In this document: one piece after another, positions 1 to 7,542 of the stretch
Layout of the letters: each line of letters opens with the position of its first letter
Numbering within the stretch: position 1 is the first letter of the stretch
Source: Rhizobium sp. Q54
GTDB lineage: Bacteria; Pseudomonadota; Alphaproteobacteria; Reyranellales; Reyranellaceae
Length of the DNA: 39,193 bases
NCBI GenBank assembly: GCA_945903635.1
Contig: CAMDOT010000029.1
Location: 1 to 39,193 of the forward strand
Direction: 5' to 3'
The notes under the pieces: model-generated
Told to the model about the DNA's origin: nothing
Database searches by the model: none
Seen by the model: the letters and a program-made list of their open reading frames with translations, nothing else
Made by a program: the position numbers and the translations under genes

Positions 1-1
1 T

Positions 2-964
2 CAGGCCGCAATCGACCGCCGCTTCGTGAGGGCTCGCGAGGCCGTCGTCTACCGCGACGTCGAACGCGATATGGAAGGTATCCCGATCGAACCGGCGGGA
101 CCGCCGGGCGCCGAGGTCTTCGCGGAACGTGCCGCTGAACTCACGCCCGAGGACGCGAGCGACGAGGTGCGCACCCGCATCGGCCAAGTCGCCGCCTTCG
201 CCCAGCGTCGTGCCGAGCGGCAGTGGCAGAAGCAGCAGGCCGATGCCGGTGTCGCTGCCCTCGACTGGTTCGGGAAGAACCCCGGCGGGTCGTTCCTGGC
301 GATCCCGGCGGACATCCGTGATTGGCTGGCGCCGGATCAGTGGCGCGGCCTGGAAACTCTGGCGATCGAAGGCCGCCTGAAGACCGACGGCGACCTGTTC
401 GAAAACCTCGATCGTCAGATGATCTACGAGCCCGAGGCGTTCGCCGCCGTCGATCTCGACCGCCATCACCTGTCGCTGGACGACGAAGACCGCGCCCGCT
501 TCGCCGGTGCGCAGAAGGTGATGGCCGAGGGCCGGATCGATCCGGACCTCGCACGCTATGACCGGATGCGGAGCGGCATCGACCGGTCGCTCACGGTATT
601 GGGCATCGACACCGATGGCCCCGTGGCGACGAAGGTCCGTGCTGAGGCACGCAACCGGCTAGGAAGCTTCGAGACGATCGAAGGCAGGCCACTCACTGGG
701 CGGGATATCGACGGCATTGTTGATGGCGAAGTCGCGCGAGTTAGGCCTGAGGAACCGCCTCGTAACTCATCAGATGCTGATGACAAGTCCGCCGAGCTGC
801 AACTGGCCGGTGACAACCAGCGCGAGAACAAGCAGGCGAGGGACATTGCGGTGAAATTGAAGCTGACGCCCTATCAGCAAGACCAACTCCATCGCGAAAT
901 TTCGGGGCAGGGAAAGAACTATCAGGAAGTATTGCAGATCGCCATAGAGATGTTTAACAAGTAG
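2..964 (+). CDS. Phage internal virion-like protein, C-terminal part, with toxin-like tail (5' partial)
   Basis: The reading frame is open to the left edge, so the GTG at 26 is probably internal and the true start lies outside the window. The first 230 residues or so contain a pattern I associate with podophage internal virion or DNA-ejection proteins: 'DIRDWLAPDQW', then 'LENLD'-like and 'EPEAFAAVDLDRH' stretches, in a charged helical protein. A linker rich in charged residues leads to a last segment of about 50 residues (NQRENKQARDIA, QLHREISGQGKNYQEV) that resembles short C-terminal domains of polymorphic toxins. No catalytic residue can be assigned. Small acidic genes follow immediately, as immunity genes do. 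The phage origin and the toxin role are both inference from pattern memory. An alternative is an ordinary prophage structural remnant. Confidence 0.55.
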   Translation, partial: QAAIDRRFVRAREAVVYRDVERDMEGIPIEPAGPPGAEVFAERAAELTPEDASDEVRTRIGQVAAFAQRRAERQWQKQQADAGVAALDWFGKNPGGSFLAIPADIRDWLAPDQWRGLETLAIEGRLKTDGDLFENLDRQMIYEPEAFAAVDLDRHHLSLDDEDRARFAGAQKVMAEGRIDPDLARYDRMRSGIDRSLTVLGIDTDGPVATKVRAEARNRLGSFETIEGRPLTGRDIDGIVDGEVARVRPEEPPRNSSDADDKSAELQLAGDNQRENKQARDIAVKLKLTPYQQDQLHREISGQGKNYQEVLQIAIEMFNK

Positions 965-977
965 TGGAGAGGAAGAC

Positions 978-1502
978 ATGAAAAAGCAACTGGAAGTTGT
1001 GTTCGCACCGTTGATCGGTAGCCTCGTGTGGAACGTCCACCGTGGCGAGGGACGATATCTGACGATGGAGTTCGGCAAGCCGCATCTGCGCGTGACGGAA
1101 CCGCGCGGCCGGACGTCGGCGACGTTGAAGAGCGTCCAGCGCTTGTCCCGGATGCGTAGGGCGTACGTCTATGGCGACTGGGCCCTGTTCATCCAGGGCG
1201 ACTGGAAGGTCGCCGTGGAGGATGACTGGCTGCATAGCGACGACGAGATCGTCCTGTATTCCTTGAAGGAAGAGTGTTTGCGGAACCTCAGCGGTCAACG
1301 CCTCGTATCGGTCGAGGCCGCGGAGGATGGACGCCACCTGAGCCTTGCCTTCGATCTGACTGGCAAGCTCGAAATCTGGCCACCGGCCGAGGACGACGAC
1401 ATGCAGTGGTCACTGCATGGCTGGGACGGCAACACGGCGGCGGTCGATCACGACGGCAAACTGGAGTTCGAAGTCCGCGAAGCTGGCCGCGAGGCGACGT
1501 GA
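978..1502 (+). CDS. Putative immunity-like protein, 174 aa
   Basis: Starts 13 bases after the upstream stop, with a GGAGAGGAAG ribosome binding site. The protein is acidic, has no signal peptide or membrane segment, and looks like a beta-rich cytosolic protein. The N-terminus (PLIGSLVWNVHRGEGRYLTM) is repeated in a truncated copy near 2291, so the family was duplicated locally. The C-terminal half is rich in Trp and Asp. Position directly after a toxin-like C-terminus, plus the copy number, suggests an immunity protein. I do not recognise a named family with certainty. Its stop codon overlaps the GTG start of the next reading frame (GTGA), indicating translational coupling. Confidence 0.6.
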   Translation: MKKQLEVVFAPLIGSLVWNVHRGEGRYLTMEFGKPHLRVTEPRGRTSATLKSVQRLSRMRRAYVYGDWALFIQGDWKVAVEDDWLHSDDEIVLYSLKEECLRNLSGQRLVSVEAAEDGRHLSLAFDLTGKLEIWPPAEDDDMQWSLHGWDGNTAAVDHDGKLEFEVREAGREAT

Positions 1503-1835
1503 ATATCGCCGAATTCGACACTGAATTGAAGGACTTCGTCGCTGATTGCGCGCCCGGTCGCGCCGAAGATTGGCTGGGTCTCGTGGTGATCGCGAATTTT
1601 TTTCCGACGTCACTGCGGCGTTACCGGCAACGATGAGGTAAAGCGGCTTTCGCTAAAGGCCGTTCGTTCGCTCATGGAGCGCGGCTTTCGCGTCGGTCAA
1701 TTCAAGCGCTATGGTGACTCCAAGCTGATCCTGTGGCCAGACCAAACGCCCGATGCTGTCGTCGCGCGCATCGACAAGGAGTGGGATGCGGCGAAGGGCG
1801 ACCCCAACATCAACGACATCTGTTGGTTCGAGTGA
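1499..1835 (+). pseudogene. Frameshifted small immunity-like gene, paralogue of the next gene
   Basis: GTG at 1499 overlaps the previous stop. Translation runs to a TGA at 1634-1636. A run of seven T at 1597-1603 marks the break: dropping one T joins the N-terminal part to a second open frame, DEVKRLSLKAVRSLMERGFR, that continues to a TGA at 1833-1835. The joined protein of about 111 residues aligns with the next gene over its second half (DEVKRLSLKAV against DEIKRITLDVV; VVARIDKEWDA against IVARIEREWAE; INDICWF against IGDICMF). It is therefore a broken member of the same family, or a gene read by slippage on the T run, or a base-calling error. Function unknown; immunity-like by context. Confidence 0.6.
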
Positions 1836-1839
1836 TACG

Positions 1840-2196
1840 ATGAGCAATATTGAAGTGCATCCCAAGGTCGGGGAACTCACCGACATCCTGTTGTCCGTGC
1901 CGGACGAAATCGGCCTCTACGAGATTTGCTCGGATCTGAAGTACGATCTGCATGTCTCCGATGAGGACGAGATAAAACGCATCACGCTCGACGTAGTGCG
2001 CGAGATGCTGCGCCGCGGTGCGCGGGTCGATTTCGACTGCGGTGTTCCGACCGGGAGGCACAATCCCGAAAAGACGTCGGACGAGATCGTGGCACGGATC
2101 GAGCGCGAGTGGGCGGAGCTCAGGGGCCTGCCCACCATCGGCGACATCTGCATGTTCGTGTGGACGCCAGACGCCATGGAAGCCTTTAAAAAATGA
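1840..2196 (+). CDS. Putative immunity-like protein, 118 aa
   Basis: The ATG at 1840 lies 4 bases after the stop of the frameshifted paralogue, so it belongs to the same transcription unit; a longer in-frame extension to 1753 would read over that paralogue and is not preferred. The protein is acidic and helical, without membrane segments. Its C-terminal half carries the shared block EIVARIEREWAELRG followed by IGDICMF. I recall similar small proteins near polymorphic toxin genes, but no family name can be given with confidence. It is the intact copy of a locally duplicated family. Confidence 0.6.
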   Translation: MSNIEVHPKVGELTDILLSVPDEIGLYEICSDLKYDLHVSDEDEIKRITLDVVREMLRRGARVDFDCGVPTGRHNPEKTSDEIVARIEREWAELRGLPTIGDICMFVWTPDAMEAFKK

Positions 2197-2290
2197 AGCG
2201 TGCCGGTGCCGCCAACCGATGTTCGGTCTGGCGGCGTCGGCACAACTCACGCGTGCTTTACGCTCCAGCCGATCACGCTTAGAAGTTGGC

Positions 2291-2442
2291 ATGGAACAGC
2301 TTCGAGCTGTATTTTCGCCGCTGATCGGCAGCTTGATCTGGAACGTCCGGCGCGGCGTTGGACGGTACCCGACGATGGAGTTCGGCGAGTCGCATTTGCT
2401 GGCACAGGAACCCAAGGGCCACACATTGCCACTCTTTAGGAG
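2291..2442 (+). pseudogene. Truncated duplicate of the 978-1502 gene
   Basis: The frame from ATG 2291 begins MEQLRAVFSPLIGSLIWNVR and continues GVGRYPTMEFGESHL. It matches the first 45 residues or so of the gene at 978-1502 nearly position for position (PLIGSLVWNV, GRYLTMEFGKPHL). After about codon 48 the similarity stops and the frame reads low-quality sequence to 2704, over the top of the gene starting at 2449. This is the 5' stub of a duplicate whose remainder was lost, probably by recombination with the following gene. Confidence 0.65.
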
Positions 2443-2448
2443 ATGTCG

Positions 2449-2787
2449 ATGGCTAGTGAACTCGAACTGTCAGAAAACGAATTGGCTGACGAACTCGCGG
2501 GACCACCGCTGGAGCCTGGAGCGGACGAGCGACCGGGCGCCCAGAGTACGACCTTCGCCGCGGAATGCCTGGCTGGTGTCAGAACGCTCCCGTCATCCGA
2601 GCAATGGGTGCTGGGAGCGGAGCTTGTTACCAATTGCGACCAATGGGGTGATATCTGGCGGGTCGATTTTGAAATCGACAGTGAATCGTTTGGTCCGCTC
2701 CTGAACCGTCTGATGAGCTGGCGGAGGGCCGATGGCACGATACCCGTCGTCGTCGCGATCGGGCAGAAAGTGCCGCCGCTAGCCTGA
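2449..2787 (+). CDS. Hypothetical acidic protein, 112 aa
   Basis: An AGGAG at 2437-2441 fits the ATG at 2449 (7-base spacing) better than the ATG at 2443, which would sit one base from it. The N-terminal 30 residues are acidic (SELELSENELADELAG). The C-terminal part contains WGDIWRVDFEIDSESF and a hydrophobic VVVAIGQ strand, suggesting a small globular cytosolic protein. It shows no visible similarity to its neighbours. It is the last gene of the toxin/immunity-like region, so an immunity role is possible, but nothing in its sequence proves it. Confidence 0.45.
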   Translation: MASELELSENELADELAGPPLEPGADERPGAQSTTFAAECLAGVRTLPSSEQWVLGAELVTNCDQWGDIWRVDFEIDSESFGPLLNRLMSWRRADGTIPVVVAIGQKVPPLA

Positions 2788-2790
2788 AGG

Positions 2791-2912
2791 TTTCCCGACA
2801 CTGCTCGCCTTTTTCGACGCGCGGGTGTCGGAAAACGGCCGGCGGAAAGCCTTGCCGATCAACGCCTTGAATTTTCCGACACGATTTTCCCGACACCGGG
2901 GCGTCGGTAAAA
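2791..2912. repeat. Cluster of TTTTCC(C)GACAC repeats in both orientations
   Basis: Near-identical 11-12 base units occur at 2791-2801 (direct), 2825-2835 (inverted), 2872-2882 (direct), 2885-2896 (direct) and, degenerate, 2901-2912 (inverted). The pair 2885-2896 / 2901-2912 can fold into a hairpin with a 4-base loop. The cluster lies exactly between the accessory genes and the metabolic genes to the right. It could be an attachment or recombination site, a protein-binding array, or a terminator for the M81 gene. Confidence 0.6.
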
Positions 2913-2929
2913 GCCTCAGGCGTCGGGCG

Positions 2930-4390
2930 CTATTTCCAGGGGTCGGCGACCTTGGGCCAGAACGGCGTCTTGCGCTTGGTATAGGACCAGCGCGTGACGT
3001 CGGGGTCGGCGGCGCCGGGCGAGGCCACGTAGAGGATCTCCTTCGCCAGCCCGACGAAGCCGTTATAGAAATGCTGCGCCGACTTCACGATCACGACGCG
3101 GTAGTCGGCGGGCTCGGCGCCGACCGCGCGGAAGGCGTCGGCATGGAAAGTCTGGTTGCGTCGCGTGCAGATCGCGATGTCGACATGCTCCGACGACAGC
3201 AGCGCCATGTCGCCCAGCGGCGACATCACCGGCCCGTAGGGCTGGAAGACATTGCGCGCGATCTTCTTCACCGTGACGTCTAAATCGACCGGCTCGCCGC
3301 TCACCGCGCCCGACTTGCCGCCCAGCCGCATGCGGATGCGCGCGCCCTCGCCCGCCTCCTCGGCGATCTGGAAGGCCATCGGATCCCACATCACGCCGAA
3401 CAGGGCCGGGCCGATCTCGCGTTCGACCAGCGCCTTCAGCACGAAGGTCGAATCGCCCGGCGCGCCGGAGCCGGGATTGTCGGCGCGGTCGGCCAGCACC
3501 AGCGGCCCCTGGTTGTGCGAGGCGGCGCGGTCCATCGCCTCGTCGATGGTGAGGTACTTGGTGGCGTAGCGTTCGCGGTTGGCCCACAGCTCCTGGCCGA
3601 GCTGCTTGGCCAGCGCTTCGGCCTTCTTCATGTCGCCGTCGGCCACGACGAGGGTGCGGGTGCCGACGTCTTCCACATCGGCAAAGGAGAAGCCGTGGCT
3701 CAAGGAGACCGAGAGGATGCCGTCCTTGCCCTCGAGCGACTTCATGCGGACCACGAACTCGTTGATCGGCGGCACGGAAGTCCGGTACTGCGCGATCATG
3801 CGGCAGTCGTAGCGCGCCATCACGGGCTTCACCTTGCCGAGGGCCGTGTCGGCGATGATCGCGAACAGTTCGGCCGCGCGTTCCATCGCGTCGGTGTGCG
3901 GGTATTCCTTGTAGCCCACCAGCACGTCGGCGCTGTCGAGCATGAGCGCGCTCAGGTGACAGTGCAGGTCGAACTCGGCGCCGATCGCCACCTTGGGCCC
4001 GACAATGGCGCGGATCCTGGCCAGGAGATCGCCCTCGCAGTCGTCGTAGCCGTCGGCCACCATGGCGCCGTGCACGTTGATCAGCACCGCATCGAGCGGC
4101 AGGGCCGCCTTCACGCCGGCCAGGACCTCGTCGCGGAAATCCTCGTAGACCTTGCGCACCGTCGTGCCCGATGGGGCGGCGAAGGTGGCGAGCCCCTCGA
4201 TCACCGTCCAGCCGCGCTTCTCGGTCTCCTTGCGCCAGACGTGCAGCGGCGCGGTGAAGTTGGTGGGCTCGTGCTTCGTGGCGTCACCGCGCCAGATGCC
4301 GTGTTCCTGGTAGCCGCGCAGGCCGGTCGGAAACGGTACGAACTGATTGGTCTCGGTCCCGAGGGCCGCGATAAAAACACGCTTGGTCAA
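2930..4390 (-). CDS. M81 family metallopeptidase (MlrC / microcystinase C type)
   Basis: 486 residues, the usual length for the family. The N-terminus (RVFIAALGTETNQFVP) and the blocks LINVHGAMVADGYDDCEGD, EFDLHCHLS and GYKEYPHTD are the conserved metal-binding and active-site regions of MlrC-type enzymes. The C-terminal half carries the MlrC C-terminal domain (DRADNPGSGAPGDSTF). Founding members degrade linearised microcystin, but most family members have unknown substrates, probably small peptides or amides. The start is 3 bases after the stop of the glycosylase gene on the same strand, so the two are cotranscribed. No signal peptide, so cytoplasmic. Confidence 0.88.
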   Translation of the reverse strand: MTKRVFIAALGTETNQFVPFPTGLRGYQEHGIWRGDATKHEPTNFTAPLHVWRKETEKRGWTVIEGLATFAAPSGTTVRKVYEDFRDEVLAGVKAALPLDAVLINVHGAMVADGYDDCEGDLLARIRAIVGPKVAIGAEFDLHCHLSALMLDSADVLVGYKEYPHTDAMERAAELFAIIADTALGKVKPVMARYDCRMIAQYRTSVPPINEFVVRMKSLEGKDGILSVSLSHGFSFADVEDVGTRTLVVADGDMKKAEALAKQLGQELWANRERYATKYLTIDEAMDRAASHNQGPLVLADRADNPGSGAPGDSTFVLKALVEREIGPALFGVMWDPMAFQIAEEAGEGARIRMRLGGKSGAVSGEPVDLDVTVKKIARNVFQPYGPVMSPLGDMALLSSEHVDIAICTRRNQTFHADAFRAVGAEPADYRVVIVKSAQHFYNGFVGLAKEILYVASPGAADPDVTRWSYTKRKTPFWPKVADPWK

Positions 4391-4393
4391 AAT

Positions 4394-4984
4394 CTACTCC
4401 TTACGGCGATGACAGCCCACGACATGGTCGTCGACCATGCCGGACGCCTGCATGAAGGCGTAACAGATGGTCGAGCCCACGAACTTGAAACCTTCCTTGG
4501 CGAGCGCCCTGGCCAGCGCGTCGCTCTGCGGCGTGCGCGCCGGCACGTCCTTCAGTGTCTTCGGCTTGGCGTGGGGCAGCTCGCCCACGATCTTGCGCAG
4601 CCAGCGATGGAAAGAGCCCTCGCGCTCTACCAGTTTCAGGAAGGCCTGGGCGTTGGTGACGCTGGCCGCGATCTTGCCGCGGTGGCGGATGATGCCGGGG
4701 TCGGCCAGCAGCTTGGCGAGCTTGGCCGGCGTGTAGCGGGCGATCTTGTGGGTGTCGAACCCGTCATAGACCTTGCGGTAGTGCTCACGCTTGCGCAGCA
4801 CGGTGATCCAGGAAAGCCCCGCCTGGCAGCCTTCCAAGGTCAGCAGCTCGAACAGGGCACGGTCGTCCTTGAGCGGACGGCCCCACTCCTTGTCGTGATA
4901 TTTTTCGTACAGCGGATCGGCGCTCGCCCAGCCGCAGCGACTCTTGCCGTCCGTGCCGACGACGGTGTCCTGTCTTATTGCCAT
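4394..4984 (-). CDS. tag: DNA-3-methyladenine glycosylase I
   Basis: 196 residues with the full Tag signature: RCGWASADPLYEKYHDKEWG at the N-terminus, then LFELLTLEGCQAGLSW with the catalytic-pocket Glu and Trp, and FVGSTICYAFMQASGMVDDH near the end. The zinc site is complete: Cys17, His30, His187 and Cys191. The enzyme excises 3-methyladenine from alkylated DNA as the first step of base excision repair. It is the upstream gene of a two-gene unit with the M81 peptidase, 3 bases apart; no functional link is obvious. It is divergent from the haloacid dehalogenase gene, with about 60 bases between them. Confidence 0.93.
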   Translation of the reverse strand: MAIRQDTVVGTDGKSRCGWASADPLYEKYHDKEWGRPLKDDRALFELLTLEGCQAGLSWITVLRKREHYRKVYDGFDTHKIARYTPAKLAKLLADPGIIRHRGKIAASVTNAQAFLKLVEREGSFHRWLRKIVGELPHAKPKTLKDVPARTPQSDALARALAKEGFKFVGSTICYAFMQASGMVDDHVVGCHRRKE

Positions 4985-5045
4985 GCGCGGACCCTACCCA
5001 AGCGCGTCGCGAGACGCCACACTGGGACGAACGGAGGAAACACAA

Positions 5046-5765
5046 ATGAGCAGGGATCTCTCGGACCTGAAGGTCTGCATCTTCGACGTCTTCGGCACGG
5101 TGGTGGACTGGCGCGGCAGCCTGATCGAGGACCTTCCGAAGCTCGGCAAGAAGTATGGAATCGAGACCGACTGGACCAGCTTCGCCGACGACTGGCGCGG
5201 CCTCTACCAGCCGCAGATGACGCGCGTGCGGAAGAAAGAGCTGCCTTGGACGCGCATCGACGATCTGCACAAGGAAGCGTTCGAGATGCTGCTCGCGAAG
5301 CGGGGGCTAAAGCATCCGGGCGAGGAAGGGTCGTGGGAGTTCACCCACCTCTGGCACAGACTGCGGCCGTGGCCCGATTCGGTCGAGGGCATCGGCATGA
5401 TGAAGAAGAAGTATGTCGTGAGCACGCTCAGCAACGGCAACGTGGCGCTCTTGATCAATATGGCCAAGAACAGCGGCATTCCGTGGGATCACTGCTTCTC
5501 GGGCGAGACCTTCCATCACTACAAGCCCGACCCCGAGGCCTATCTCGGCGTGGTCGACAGCATGTACCTGAAGCCGCACCAGGTGATGCTGTGTGCGGCC
5601 CACAATGGCGACCTGGCGGCGGCGCAGAAGTGCGGCCTGTCGACGGGTTTTGTGCTGCGCACCGGCGAGCACGGCCCCGGCCAGAAGCGCGATCTCAAGG
5701 CAGAGGGCGACTGGGACGCCGTCGGCAATTCGATCATCGAGGTCGCGAAGAAGATCGGCTGCTGA
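5046..5765 (+). CDS. Haloacid dehalogenase type II (L-2-haloacid dehalogenase family)
   Basis: The ATG at 5046 follows a strong GGAGGA site, so the in-frame ATG at 4944 is rejected. 239 residues. HAD motif I is FDVFGTVVDW with nucleophile Asp14 in the D-x-F form typical of type II dehalogenases. Motif II is STLSNGN, motif III HYKPDPEAY with the catalytic Lys, and motif IV CAAHNGDLAAA. The cap domain lies between residues 20 and 100. The family hydrolyses 2-halocarboxylic acids to 2-hydroxyacids through an aspartyl ester. Many genomic members have untested substrates, so the family call is firmer than the activity. Confidence 0.85.
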   Translation: MSRDLSDLKVCIFDVFGTVVDWRGSLIEDLPKLGKKYGIETDWTSFADDWRGLYQPQMTRVRKKELPWTRIDDLHKEAFEMLLAKRGLKHPGEEGSWEFTHLWHRLRPWPDSVEGIGMMKKKYVVSTLSNGNVALLINMAKNSGIPWDHCFSGETFHHYKPDPEAYLGVVDSMYLKPHQVMLCAAHNGDLAAAQKCGLSTGFVLRTGEHGPGQKRDLKAEGDWDAVGNSIIEVAKKIGC

Positions 5766-5770
5766 TCGTT

Positions 5771-5879
5771 GTCGTCCTGAGTCGAAGGCGAAGGACCTGA
5801 CGCCAGCAACAGCGACGCTGTATCAGGCGCTAGATCCTTCGCTTCGCTCAAGGGCGGAGGTTACTCCGCCCGAGATGAC
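5771..5879. repeat. Palindromic intergenic repeat element
   Basis: Between two convergent genes lies an imperfect inverted repeat. GAAGGACCTGACGCC near 5790-5804 pairs, 12 of 15 bases, with GGCGCTAGATCCTTC near 5826-5840. Outer arms GTCGTCCTGAG and the CTCCGCCCGAGATGAC side extend the fold. 'GATCCTTCGCTTCGCTCA' is the typical core of REP-like elements scattered through alphaproteobacterial genomes. It probably also ends transcription from both sides. Confidence 0.7.
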
Positions 5880-5885
5880 AAATAC

Positions 5886-7526
5886 TCAAACTCCAATCGT
5901 CGTCAGGTCCTGGAACCAGTGCTGCGCCTGGATGTAGGACTTGATCTTGGGGGAGAGGGCGTGCGGGTTGGTGTCGTGCACCACCCAGATCAGGACGGCG
6001 TCGTCGACGACCTTCTCATGCACCTTGGCCATGATGGCGTCCTGCTGGCTGGCATCGAAGGTTGCGAGCGCCTGGTCGATCAGCTTGTCGACCTCGGGGC
6101 TGGCGTAATTGCTCCAGTTCACGCCGACGGGCGAGGCCTGGTTGGAGGCGAAGAAGCGTGTGAAGGCGTAGAGCGGATCGGACGTCACATAGGCGATGTT
6201 GTTGGCGGTGACGTCCTTGTTCATCTCGGCCTTGGCGCCGGCGCGCCAGGCCGTGTAGAGCGCCTCGAGTTCGACCACCTTGAATTCGAGGTCGATGTAG
6301 ACGTCCTTGAACATCTCCTGGATGGCCTCGTTCATGGGCAGCGACAGCATCTGGCCGGTGCCGCCGGATGCCACCACGAACTTGGTCTTCAGCGGCTGGG
6401 CCTTGCTGAAACCGGCGGCGCTCATGAGCGTGCGGGCCTGGTCCGGCGCGTACTTGATCTCGAAACTGGGCTTGCCGAACCATGGGCTGGTGCGGTCGAC
6501 CTGGCCGAACGCGGGCTGGGCGAGGCCGCCCAGCAGCTGGACGATGGCGTTGCGGTCGATGGCGAGGTTGGCGGCCTTGCGCAGGCGGATGTCGGTCCAG
6601 GGCGAGCCCGGCAGCATGGAGGGATGATAGTTCCAGACGTGGGGCGTCACGTTCTGGACGATCCTCATGCCGCCCTTGGTGAGGCGATCGACGGCGTCGG
6701 GCGGCGGCGTTTCGATCAGGTCGACGGCGCCTGACAGCAGGGCGGCGGTGCGGGTCGAGGCTTCGGGGGCCACGATCAGCACCATGCGATCTGCCTTGGG
6801 AATGCGCTTGGGGTTCCAATAGGCCTCGTTCTTGACCAATTCGGCGCGTTCGCGGGGCACCAGCCGGGCAAGCTTGAACGGGCCGGTGCCGGACGGCTCG
6901 GACGCGACCTTGTTCCAGTCCTTGCCCATCTTCTCCCACTGGGCGGGGCTGCAAACCAGGAACCAGAGCATCTGGTAGGGGAAGAGCGCGTCGACGACCT
7001 TGGTTTTCACCTCGACGGTCATGTCGTCGATCTTCTTGTAGCTTGCGACCGATGGCAGGCGTGGCCGGACCTGCGAGGCCTGGCGCTGGTCGAACTGCGG
7101 GGACTTGGTGTCGAACACCTTGTCGAAGTTCCAGACCACCGAATCGGCGTTGAAGGCCGAGCCGTCGTGGAATTTGACGCCGGGGCGGAGCTTAAAAACC
7201 CAGAGAGTCTTGTCGGTGTCGTCGACCTTCCACTCGGTGGCCAAGCCCGGGATCAGCTTGCCCGGCCGGTCGGAGACATCCATCTCCCAGGCGACCAGCG
7301 GATCGTAGATCGTGTAGCCGGTGAATTTGTAGGCGCCGGCGCCGCGGTCGGGCTGGCCGGTGGTGAGCGGCACGTCGGCCATGGAGATGCCGAAGCGCAC
7401 CACCGTTTCCTGGGCGCGGGCCGGTGTGGCGGTGAAGCCCGCCGGCAGGGCGAGGGCGCTGGCGCCGGCCAGGATTGAGCGGCGTGACATCGAACGTCGT
7501 GACACCGTGTTGCGGCGGTCGTTCAT
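5886..7526 (-). CDS. ABC transporter family 5 solute-binding protein, Tat-exported
   Basis: The chosen start is the ATG at 7526, preceded by AGGAG at the right distance; an upstream in-frame extension runs into the amidase gene. 546 residues. The signal peptide has twin arginines (SRRSILAG), a hydrophobic stretch and ATPARAQ cleavage, implying Tat export. The mature part is a peptide/opine/nickel-type binding protein (GLATEW, FKLRPGVKFHDGSAF, GTGPFKL, IRLRKAANLAIDR). It is clearly similar along its whole length to the binding protein at 9279-10886. It is the third gene after the AtzG-like and amidase genes, 16 bases after the amidase stop, so probably captures the compound that the amidase hydrolyses. 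Confidence 0.9.
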   Translation of the reverse strand: MNDRRNTVSRRSMSRRSILAGASALALPAGFTATPARAQETVVRFGISMADVPLTTGQPDRGAGAYKFTGYTIYDPLVAWEMDVSDRPGKLIPGLATEWKVDDTDKTLWVFKLRPGVKFHDGSAFNADSVVWNFDKVFDTKSPQFDQRQASQVRPRLPSVASYKKIDDMTVEVKTKVVDALFPYQMLWFLVCSPAQWEKMGKDWNKVASEPSGTGPFKLARLVPRERAELVKNEAYWNPKRIPKADRMVLIVAPEASTRTAALLSGAVDLIETPPPDAVDRLTKGGMRIVQNVTPHVWNYHPSMLPGSPWTDIRLRKAANLAIDRNAIVQLLGGLAQPAFGQVDRTSPWFGKPSFEIKYAPDQARTLMSAAGFSKAQPLKTKFVVASGGTGQMLSLPMNEAIQEMFKDVYIDLEFKVVELEALYTAWRAGAKAEMNKDVTANNIAYVTSDPLYAFTRFFASNQASPVGVNWSNYASPEVDKLIDQALATFDASQQDAIMAKVHEKVVDDAVLIWVVHDTNPHALSPKIKSYIQAQHWFQDLTTIGV

Positions 7527-7542
7527 GGTGTTCTCCTGGCGG

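Noticed and set aside
2018..2704. 228-codon plus-strand frame through the immunity-like region
   Set aside because: Only the internal segment from 2291 shows homology; the remainder overlaps better-supported genes in other frames.
3515..5800. 761-codon open frame on the plus strand across the M81 and tag genes
   Set aside because: It is antisense to two genes with clear family motifs, and its product is a His/Arg/Gly-rich sequence typical of shadow frames in GC-rich DNA.
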